The notes beneath the pieces are model-generated. The model did no database searches. It had not been told where the DNA came from and saw only the letters and a program-made list of their open reading frames with translations. Position numbers and translations under genes: made by a program. A stretch of 13,177 nucleotides of DNA from CAZVFE01 sp964626405 (GTDB taxonomy: Bacteria > Bacteroidota > Bacteroidia > Cytophagales > Spirosomataceae), in the NCBI GenBank assembly GCA_964626405.1, contig CAZVFE010000048.1:1-13177 (forward strand), given 5' to 3'. Within the stretch, counting starts at the first letter, position 1. Each line of letters opens with the position of its first letter. This document shows positions 6,757 through 13,177 of this stretch, piece after piece.

Positions 6757-9700
6757 TTATTCTTCTGTCTTTTGAATGGTTTCTAAATTTATTTCATCCA
6801 ATTTTTCTTTCGCCAAATTCTTGATTTCCTCGTTTTCAGAATTCTCAATTATAGAATTTAAGGTTGCAATTGCTTGAGGACTATTCCCTAAACCAACGAA
6901 ATTCTCTGCTAATAGTATGAAGGCTTTTGCCACAAGAATTTCATCTGCATCAGCAAAATCATTCTGGAATTTCTCAATTACCATATCAATGGAGGCTTGG
7001 TATTTTCCAGCATCATAAAGTTTTTGAGCTAATCTTAATTGGGCTTTTGCCCCATTATTTCCAGAGGAATCATTCTTTATCGTATTTTGAAGCCAATATT
7101 CTTCTTTATCCTGATTAAGCGAATCCTTTTCATAGATTTCTGCCATTCTAATTGCTAATTGCGCTTTTTCCTGATTTTTAATAGTAGGTAATTGAATTAA
7201 ATCATTCGCAATTTTCGATGCAGAATCGATATTATTTAATTTTAAATATGAATTGACTAAACCATTATTGGCTTTCAATAATTCTTCAGGATTTAAATCT
7301 TGTTTTTTAAAGTTCTTCAACCCATAAATTGAAAATTCATAATCCTCTAATTCGTATGAAAGTTGGGCAATGATTTCCCAGTATTTTTTAGCATTTTCAT
7401 CTTTAGGATTCTTTTCTAAGAATTTATTATAATAATCTCGAGAAATTTCCTTTCTTCCAGCTCTATATGCTGCATCGGCAATATTGTAGGTTAATTCATC
7501 CGCATATTTAGATTCTGGATAGTTTTGATTGAATCGCATCATGGGTTCAATCGAATTGGCAAATTTTTCACTTAGATAGGTATTCTTTACTGAATTATAA
7601 GCTAATTCTTCCGTTTCTTCCTGACTTAATTTTTCTCCAGAATTTAGTCGGTAATTTTTTAGAATTTCATCGAATTCATCCGATTTTCCAACCATATTTA
7701 ATTCCTCTTGAAGGGCATATAGGGCATCCTTGGCAATATCTTCTTTCGGATACTTTTCTAATATTTCATTTAATTCCTCAATGGCAGTTTCATGATTTCT
7801 TAAATTGATATTGGCTTGTGCACGATATAATAAGGCATCAAAATAATTTGGATGGTTTTTTAAATTCTTAATTATATAGGTGAAGCCCGCAATTGATTCT
7901 TTGTATTGTCTATTATTAAAGGCAATTAAATTCTCTTGATATAGGGCATCATTGATATATTTTGAATTCGGATATTCAACTTTTAATTTTTTAAAACTTG
8001 AAATTGCCTCATTTCCCCTATTTAAATAATTGAAACAAAGTCCAATTTGATATAAGGCATAGTCTTTATCCTCACTCAATTGCTTATAAGCTTGCTGATA
8101 GTAATTTAAAGCATCCTGATATTTCTTTGAAATCAAATAGGTATCTGCTAAGCGAAGAATCACATTGGCCTTTTTTGAAACATTATTGGTGGCCACTAAT
8201 TCATCAATATAAATTTTAAATAGTGCATTGGCCTTTTCAAAATTTTTCAAACTAAAATAAGCATAGGCTAAACTTAGACGAACCTCCTGGATCAATTCCT
8301 CAGAATTTTCTCCCTTTATTTTAGCTTTTAATAGATTTTCATAAATTTTAATGGCCTCCTGGTATTGTTCCAACTGGGAATAAATCTCCCCTTTCGCAAA
8401 GATTGCTAAATTTTTTATTTCTGGATCTTGATTCTGCTCGATGGCTAAATTCATTAATTTTAAGGATTTTTCATATTCCTTTTTTTCATAAGAATTCACT
8501 CCCAACGAATAGGCCAATTGCTGATAAGCCAAAAATAATTCAGAATTGGAAGGATTTACGGTCTTTAGATAGTCTTCTGCAATTTGAATATGACTCAATT
8601 TCAAAATAGCATTTCTTGCAATTTTATAAGATTCCAATAAGTATTCAGAATTGGGATATTCCCTATTAAATTTTGCTAGACTATTTAAACAATCTTCAAT
8701 TCTATTTAAATCAAATAATAGTTTTGCAAAATTGTATTTAGATTCTTCTTGAATAGAAGGATTAAAATTTAGCTCTTTGGATATTCCAAAAGCCTCCAAA
8801 CTCTCATTTTTTCTATTCGACTCCAAATTTGCCAAGGCCATCGTATAAGCAGCCAATTGGGCTAGAGAATCATTATTTATGGCCAATTCCTCCAACTCCT
8901 CAATAGAACGCGAATATTGATACATTTTGAATAAGGAATATCCGTATTGAAAGCGCGTTTCAGGAATTTTAGACTCAGGGACTAAATTAAAAGCTTTTTC
9001 AAAGTTTTTACTAGCAGCTTCAAACTGATTTAATTTATATTCAACTTGTGCAAGTAATAAAACTAATTCATCTATTTTATAAATCGAAGAAGGATTAGAA
9101 ACAATGGGTTCAGCATATTTAATCAATTCTTGATATTTATTTTGATTGAAATAGGATAAACCAATCCAATTAGGTATTTCTTCCCGATATTTTGAATTTC
9201 CTTCAGCTTTTTTAAAATCCTTTATTGCTAAATCAAAATTTCCATATTTAAAATTTAATACCCCTGCATAATAAGCAGCATTAAAGGAATATTCTTCCTG
9301 GTTTGCTTCTACGATGGATTCAAAATAGACCAATGCTTTTTCAAATTCCTTTAGCTCATAATAAGACATTGCTAATTTATAGGTTGCCTCTGTATGATTA
9401 TCCGCTGAGAACTCTAAATATTGAATGGCCTTTTCAAAATTTGCTTTATCATAAAAGAATAAACCTATTTTTCTCATTAATTCCCTGGATTCAGGTAAGG
9501 AAGAATATTTTCTTATGAATCTTTGGGCAGAAATTTCAGCATCTGATTGATTTAAATAGAGGTTACTTAAATTGATATAATACTCCGAACGTACCACTTG
9601 CGCATCAAAACCTAAATCTAATTCGGCATTTTTAATTAAATATTGATTGAATTCATTCTTGGCAGCAATATAATTTTTCTCTTTAAAATAACTTTCTCCT

Positions 9701-9816
9701 TGACTAAAGAATTTGCTATTCTCTTGATACTGAATGGAAACTTGACTTAAAGCGGCGGGTAAAAATAAAAGGTTAATAAAAATGATTAAGAAATATTTTT
9801 TAGCTCTTTGGAACAT
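6757..9816 (-). CDS. Large secreted tetratricopeptide-repeat protein
   Basis: The chosen start at 9816 gives 1019 residues and puts a standard signal peptide at the N-terminus (MFQRAKKYFLIIFINLLFLP, cleavage near AALSQ). The longer reading from 9876 adds 20 residues that would bury the signal. Almost the whole mature protein is helical repeats of TPR and YbgF/CpoB-like (TPR_6) type, well over ten units. Recognisable cores include YYELKEFEKALVYFESI, SYEKKEYEKSLKLMNLAI and YPNSKYINDALY, and YPxSxY spacers recur. No catalytic motif, membrane helix after the signal, or lipobox is seen, so a periplasmic or outer-membrane-associated scaffold is likely. It is the first gene of the six-gene operon and is coupled to the plug-less barrel gene (6 bp). 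Such large TPR proteins are often found beside this type of barrel in Bacteroidota; the function is not known to me. Confidence 0.85.
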   Translation of the reverse strand: MFQRAKKYFLIIFINLLFLPAALSQVSIQYQENSKFFSQGESYFKEKNYIAAKNEFNQYLIKNAELDLGFDAQVVRSEYYINLSNLYLNQSDAEISAQRFIRKYSSLPESRELMRKIGLFFYDKANFEKAIQYLEFSADNHTEATYKLAMSYYELKEFEKALVYFESIVEANQEEYSFNAAYYAGVLNFKYGNFDLAIKDFKKAEGNSKYREEIPNWIGLSYFNQNKYQELIKYAEPIVSNPSSIYKIDELVLLLAQVEYKLNQFEAASKNFEKAFNLVPESKIPETRFQYGYSLFKMYQYSRSIEELEELAINNDSLAQLAAYTMALANLESNRKNESLEAFGISKELNFNPSIQEESKYNFAKLLFDLNRIEDCLNSLAKFNREYPNSEYLLESYKIARNAILKLSHIQIAEDYLKTVNPSNSELFLAYQQLAYSLGVNSYEKKEYEKSLKLMNLAIEQNQDPEIKNLAIFAKGEIYSQLEQYQEAIKIYENLLKAKIKGENSEELIQEVRLSLAYAYFSLKNFEKANALFKIYIDELVATNNVSKKANVILRLADTYLISKKYQDALNYYQQAYKQLSEDKDYALYQIGLCFNYLNRGNEAISSFKKLKVEYPNSKYINDALYQENLIAFNNRQYKESIAGFTYIIKNLKNHPNYFDALLYRAQANINLRNHETAIEELNEILEKYPKEDIAKDALYALQEELNMVGKSDEFDEILKNYRLNSGEKLSQEETEELAYNSVKNTYLSEKFANSIEPMMRFNQNYPESKYADELTYNIADAAYRAGRKEISRDYYNKFLEKNPKDENAKKYWEIIAQLSYELEDYEFSIYGLKNFKKQDLNPEELLKANNGLVNSYLKLNNIDSASKIANDLIQLPTIKNQEKAQLAIRMAEIYEKDSLNQDKEEYWLQNTIKNDSSGNNGAKAQLRLAQKLYDAGKYQASIDMVIEKFQNDFADADEILVAKAFILLAENFVGLGNSPQAIATLNSIIENSENEEIKNLAKEKLDEINLETIQKTEE

Positions 9817-9831
9817 GGAAATATATTTAAG

Positions 9832-9844
9832 GTATAGCCTATAC
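9832..9844. repeat. 13-bp inverted repeat upstream of the large TPR gene
   Basis: GTATAG-C-CTATAC is a perfect 6-bp dyad around one central base, ending 16 bp before the proposed TPR start codon. A one-base centre is too tight for an RNA hairpin of full stem length but suits a dimeric DNA-binding protein. A weak minus-strand -7 candidate (TATTATTG, 9844-9851, one mismatch) abuts it, but I see no -33 TTG at proper spacing, so the operon promoter itself is not assigned. Confidence 0.4.
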
Positions 9845-9917
9845 AATAATACGATTTTTCTTTCAAAAAATTGCATCGAATTCTTTTAAATATTCTATTT
9901 TTTTAGTTAAAATTTAC

Positions 9918-9947
9918 TTGGATTTCCATCATATAATTCTAATTTTG
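9918..9947 (+). promoter_or_regulatory. Bacteroidota-type promoter for the M61 peptidase operon
   Basis: TTG (9918-9920), a 19-bp spacer and TAATTTTG (9940-9947) match the Bacteroidota consensus exactly. Transcription would begin near 9954, leaving a leader of about 30 nt before the ATG at 9983. The leader is A/T-rich (ending in ATAAAT) without a Shine-Dalgarno sequence, normal for this phylum. The rest of the intergenic region 9817-9982 shows the inverted repeat at 9832 and no other clear signal. Confidence 0.7.
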
Positions 9948-9982
9948 AAATTCCATAATTTTCACAACAAACCTTTATAAAT

Positions 9983-11779
9983 ATGAAGAAACGATTCTTT
10001 CAATTTTTTAGTTTAACAACAATCATTCTATTTTTAAATAATATGGTATTGGCCGCATCCCCTACTTCCCATCATGTTTCGATGGAAAATCCACATAAAC
10101 ATTATTTCCAAATTGAAACTCAAGTGGTTTTATCTAAAGCGATGATAGAAGCAGGATTTGCTGAAGTAAAAATGGCTGTATGGACCCCCGGTTCCTATTT
10201 AATTCGAGAATATGCAAAGAATGTAGAAAATGTACACGCATTTTCTGGAAAAAACGAATTGAAAATCTCTAAGATTCTTAAAAATACGTGGTCTGTACCG
10301 GTTAAAGGTATGAAGACAGGCGATAAGATTTCTGTAAAATATGAGGTATATGCCTTTGAACAATCAGTGCGTACCTCTGTATTAGATGATACTCATGGAT
10401 ATATCAATCCTGCATCCGTTTTCTTTTATGTAGAGGAATACAAGAATCAGTCGATCGATATCATCATTCATCCAATTAAAGAGTTTGCAAAATCTTCATC
10501 GGCAATGAAGGAAATTGGGGTGCATCATTTTCAAGCCAAGAATTTAGATGAATTTATTGACTCACCCATAGAAATAGGAAATCATGAAATTTTTGGTTTT
10601 GATGTAGCGGGAGTTCCGCATCAGGTGGCATTTTATGGTCCGGCTAATGTAGATAGAACGCAATTATCCAAAGATATGCAAAAGGTTTGTGAAACGGCTT
10701 TAGAGGTATTTGGTGAGCATCCTTGTGATCATTATCTATTCATAATACATAATTATGAGCGTGGAGGCGGAGGTTTAGAGCATCTATATTCCACTACTTG
10801 TGAAGTTTCCAGAGCCAATTATGAAAATCCAAAAGGATATAATGGAATTCTAAATTTATTGGCTCATGAATATTTCCATTTATGGAATGTAAAAAGAATT
10901 CGTCCGGAAGCCTTAGGTCCTTTTAATTATGAAGTGGAAAATTATACCCATAATTTATGGTTAAACGAAGGTTTTACTTCCTACTATGCGAATTTAATTA
11001 CCTATCGTGCTGGATTCATCACAGAGGCTGAGTTTTTGGAAGAAACTGCTTCCAATATTTCTTATGTTCAATCTCTACCAGGAAATATGGTTCAGCCTGT
11101 TGCAGAAGCGAGTTTTGATGCTTGGATAAAATATTATCGTCCCAATGAAAATTCAAGAAATTCCACAATTTCATATTATTCTAAAGGAGAAATCTTAGGT
11201 ACATATTTCAACCTTTGGATATTGAAAAATACCAATGGAAAGAAGAATTTGGATGATCTAATGAAATATTTATACAACAATATTTATAAATCCAAAGGTA
11301 GAGGATTTACAGATGAAGAATTGGTCGACGCCTTTAGCACAATTGCGGGTAAATCGGCAAATGAATTTTTTGAAAAATCAATTTATGGTTTAGAATGGCC
11401 TGATTTTAAGACTTTATTTGAAGATTTTGGATTTTACTTTATCAATAAAAATGAAGGAAACCAAAATCCCTATATTGGAGCATATATTAATAATGATTTA
11501 ATTTTGTCTATTAATAGGGATAGTCCTGCTGAAAACGCAAAATTGAGTGTGAATGATCGGATAAAAAATATTGATGGAAAATCATGGACAGATTTTAATA
11601 AGGAACTTTCGAACTATAAACCTTCTGATCTGGTTATAGTTAATATAATAAGAGATGGAATTGAAAGAAGTTTTAACTTGGAAATTGGTTCAAATCCGAA
11701 TTTCAGCTATGCTTTGGAGCCAATTCCTTCCTTAAAAAACAAACAAGAGGTATTAAAAAAAGCTTGGTTAACTAAATAA
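9983..11779 (+). CDS. Secreted M61 family metallopeptidase (glycyl aminopeptidase-like) with PDZ domain
   Basis: This is a zinc peptidase of the M61 family, whose characterised members remove N-terminal Gly/Ala. The 598-residue protein has a signal peptide (about 1-25, VLAA), so it should act in the periplasm or outside. The N-terminal beta domain carries the family hallmark TPGSYLIREYAKN (68-80). The catalytic domain has the substrate-binding strand GGGGLEH (261-267), zinc motif HEYFH (295-299), third ligand Glu329 in NEGFTSYY (328-335), and a YYSKGE motif (398-403) with the likely transition-state tyrosine. A PDZ domain follows (about 497-570: SPAENAKLSVNDRIKNIDGK). All catalytic residues are present, so it should be active. 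It heads a four-gene plus-strand operon, with the cyclophilin gene 9 bp downstream. Its natural substrate is not evident. Confidence 0.93.
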   Translation: MKKRFFQFFSLTTIILFLNNMVLAASPTSHHVSMENPHKHYFQIETQVVLSKAMIEAGFAEVKMAVWTPGSYLIREYAKNVENVHAFSGKNELKISKILKNTWSVPVKGMKTGDKISVKYEVYAFEQSVRTSVLDDTHGYINPASVFFYVEEYKNQSIDIIIHPIKEFAKSSSAMKEIGVHHFQAKNLDEFIDSPIEIGNHEIFGFDVAGVPHQVAFYGPANVDRTQLSKDMQKVCETALEVFGEHPCDHYLFIIHNYERGGGGLEHLYSTTCEVSRANYENPKGYNGILNLLAHEYFHLWNVKRIRPEALGPFNYEVENYTHNLWLNEGFTSYYANLITYRAGFITEAEFLEETASNISYVQSLPGNMVQPVAEASFDAWIKYYRPNENSRNSTISYYSKGEILGTYFNLWILKNTNGKKNLDDLMKYLYNNIYKSKGRGFTDEELVDAFSTIAGKSANEFFEKSIYGLEWPDFKTLFEDFGFYFINKNEGNQNPYIGAYINNDLILSINRDSPAENAKLSVNDRIKNIDGKSWTDFNKELSNYKPSDLVIVNIIRDGIERSFNLEIGSNPNFSYALEPIPSLKNKQEVLKKAWLTK

Positions 11780-11788
11780 ATTTATAAT

Positions 11789-12226
11789 ATGGCACATGCA
11801 ATAATGGAGACCGATAAGGGAACAATGAAAATTGAATTTTTCGAAAAAGATGCTCCTGGTCACGTAAAGAATTTTATCGACTTATCAAATAAGGGATTTT
11901 ATGATGGAATCAGTTTTCATCGTGTAATTCCTGATTTTGTTATTCAAGGGGGCGATCCAACTGGAACAGGTGCTGGCGGACCAGGTTATACCATTCCATG
12001 TGAATTAGATGGAGAAAATCAATACCATGACCGCGGTGTTTTATCAATGGCTCATAGAGGTCCTAATACCGGAGGGTCACAGTTTTTTATCTGTCATAAT
12101 CGTTCAAATACCCAACATCTTGACCGCAGACATACTTGTTTCGGAAAAGTTGTCGATGGCTTAGATATTATTGATGATATTCGTCAGGGTGATAAAATTA
12201 TATCAATAAAAATAATTGAAGATTAG
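11789..12226 (+). CDS. Cyclophilin-type peptidyl-prolyl cis-trans isomerase
   Basis: Cyclophilins catalyse cis-trans isomerisation of Xaa-Pro bonds and aid folding. At 145 residues this is a minimal single-domain form with no signal peptide or lipobox, so it is cytoplasmic. The signature is intact: FHRVI with catalytic Arg45 (43-47), QGGDPTGTGAGGPGY (53-67), MAHRGPNTGGSQFFI (87-101) and HLDRRHTCFGKVVDG (110-124). His110 stands where human cyclophilin A has Trp121, which predicts poor cyclosporin binding; that substitution is ordinary in bacteria. The start follows the M61 stop by 9 bp, with an A/T-rich leader. Arginine codons are largely CGT/CGC, suggesting fairly good expression. Pairing with a secreted peptidase may be simple co-transcription. 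Confidence 0.95.
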   Translation: MAHAIMETDKGTMKIEFFEKDAPGHVKNFIDLSNKGFYDGISFHRVIPDFVIQGGDPTGTGAGGPGYTIPCELDGENQYHDRGVLSMAHRGPNTGGSQFFICHNRSNTQHLDRRHTCFGKVVDGLDIIDDIRQGDKIISIKIIED

Positions 12227-12229
12227 GAT

Positions 12230-12466
12230 ATGCATTTTGTAAAGGGCCTTGAACATCCAGAATTTAAACTTTTATTATACGATTGGAATAATAAATATAT
12301 TCTTAAATGTGAATTTGGGCCCTTTGAACAAGTATATAAATTTTCACAATTAGATTTTATTTCTCAAGAAGATTTTGAGCAAGCCGTTTTAAAAGAAGAA
12401 TTTATTGAGACTCTTCGATTAGGCTTTCAATCTATGGAAAAAGGATTAAAAATTGCTTATGAATAA
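12230..12466 (+). CDS. Small conserved-looking protein of unknown function (78 aa)
   Basis: I do not recognise this family. The 78-residue product has no signal peptide or membrane helix and should be cytoplasmic. It is acidic, with an N-terminal half of predicted beta strands (FKLLLYDWNNKYILKCEF) and a C-terminal half of predicted helices (SQEDFEQAVLKEEFIETLRLG). No Cys pair, nucleotide loop or DNA-binding helix-turn-helix is apparent. It is probably real because it starts 3 bp after the cyclophilin stop and its last 8 bp overlap the start of the following lipoprotein gene, i.e. it is embedded in a coupled operon. Confidence 0.7.
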   Translation: MHFVKGLEHPEFKLLLYDWNNKYILKCEFGPFEQVYKFSQLDFISQEDFEQAVLKEEFIETLRLGFQSMEKGLKIAYE

Positions 12467-13177
12467 GTTCTTTTCGTATTTTTTTGTTTTTGCTTTAATC
12501 GGACTAGCTTCTTGTTCTTCCTCAGAAGAAAAGGTATTGGAAGAAGCTACAAAATTCTTCCTACGAGGAAATGAAAAATGGGCTGATAAAGAATATCAAG
12601 AAGCGATTAGATTGTATACCGAAGCCATAGAAAAAAAAGATGATTTTTCAGATGCTTTTTATAATCGAGGTTTAGCCTTAGAAGAAATAGGTAAAAATCG
12701 GGAAGCTCTTATGGACTTTTCCAAGGCTTTTGAGATTGATACTACCTTTTCGATGGCTTTGTTTAAAAAGGTAGAATTATTGCAATTAATGGGTAATTTG
12801 GATCAAGCCTTACCCCTATCTGCCCTACTAGTTTATAAATTCCCAGATTCATCTAATTATTGGAAAATAAAAGGAGATATTCTACTTGAAAAGGATAATT
12901 TAACCGAAGCCCAAGATCAATTTCAAAAAGCGCTAAGCTTGGATACGAATAATGTTGAGGCCATGATAAATTACGGAATTGTTTTTCAAAAAATGGGTAA
13001 ATTGGAAGAATCCAAAGATATCTTTACCAAAGCTCTTGAATATGGAAAATATAAATCTCTGATTTTAAACAATTTAGGCTATATTGAAATTGAAAAACAA
13101 CAATTCGAAAGAGCTAAAAAACTATTGTTAGAGGCTAAAGAATTAGATCCTAATAATGAATTAATTCAAAAAAACCT
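12459..13177 (+). CDS. TPR lipoprotein, partial (runs off the window end)
   Basis: An open frame starts at ATG 12459, overlaps the end of the 78-residue gene by 8 bp in another frame, and continues without a stop to the last base (239 full codons). The N-terminus is a lipoprotein signal: hydrophobic stretch FFSYFFVFALIG followed by the lipobox Leu-Ala-Ser-Cys (Cys19 lipidated). Next comes SSSEEK, a Ser plus acidic start that resembles signals which send Bacteroidota lipoproteins to the cell surface; this is suggestive only. From about residue 30 on the protein is consecutive TPR units (about 31-64, 65-98, 133-166, 167-200, 201-234), with typical A-x-Y-N-R-G-x-A and A-L-x-L-D-x-N-N patterns. 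It is probably an outer-membrane-anchored interaction scaffold. The C-terminus is not in the window, so other domains may follow. Confidence 0.88.
   Translation, partial: MNKFFSYFFVFALIGLASCSSSEEKVLEEATKFFLRGNEKWADKEYQEAIRLYTEAIEKKDDFSDAFYNRGLALEEIGKNREALMDFSKAFEIDTTFSMALFKKVELLQLMGNLDQALPLSALLVYKFPDSSNYWKIKGDILLEKDNLTEAQDQFQKALSLDTNNVEAMINYGIVFQKMGKLEESKDIFTKALEYGKYKSLILNNLGYIEIEKQQFERAKKLLLEAKELDPNNELIQKN

Noticed and set aside
8403..8609. Plus-strand open frame of 68 codons, and similar ones near 6927 and 9303
   Set aside because: All are antisense to the TPR repeats, which are long, continuous and convincing on the minus strand.
3068..9816. Possible polysaccharide utilisation locus or SusCD-type system
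   Set aside because: The barrel is too short and plug-less, there is no SusD-like lipoprotein, no glycan-active enzyme and no sigma/anti-sigma or two-component regulator.
9983..13177. Defence or toxin-antitoxin system involving the 78-residue protein
   Set aside because: The neighbours are a housekeeping cyclophilin, a peptidase and a TPR lipoprotein; no toxin, nuclease or DNA-binding motif is visible.

Overview
The window looks like a chromosomal segment of a low-GC member of the Bacteroidota, probably of the Cytophagales/Flavobacteriia type. The pointers are the AT-rich sequence, genes without Shine-Dalgarno sites and with A/T-rich leaders, two exact matches to the Bacteroidota promoter (TTG, about 19-20 bp, TAnnTTTG), an HU(CCDC81-type)/SPOR membrane protein, a TonB-like gene abutting folC, and an M61 peptidase. 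No mobile element, RNA gene, CRISPR array or phage gene was seen. Almost every base is coding, and no gene-free stretch exceeds about 170 bases.

Left and centre (minus strand, 9816 down to 22): six tightly packed genes form one apparent operon. In transcription order they are a large secreted TPR protein, an outer-membrane beta-barrel resembling a TonB-dependent receptor without a plug, an HU-TM-SPOR protein, a TonB-like single-pass protein, folC and trmB. Gaps are 1 to 10 bp and folC/trmB overlap by 23 bp. After trmB comes gap (glycolytic GAPDH), on the same strand but with its own consensus promoter.

Right (plus strand, 9983 to the end): a divergent operon carries a secreted M61 metallopeptidase with a PDZ domain, a cytoplasmic cyclophilin, a 78-residue protein of unknown function, and a TPR lipoprotein cut off by the window end. 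A 166-bp divergent intergenic region (9817-9982) holds a clear plus-strand promoter and a 13-bp inverted repeat in front of the large TPR gene.

The most interesting part is the front of the minus-strand operon. Four consecutive envelope genes could span from the DNA side of the inner membrane (HU domain) through peptidoglycan (SPOR) and periplasm (TPR, TonB-like) to the outer membrane (barrel). No ExbB/ExbD genes accompany the TonB-like gene here. That these four products form one complex is inference from gene order, not something the sequence proves. folC, trmB and gap are housekeeping genes.
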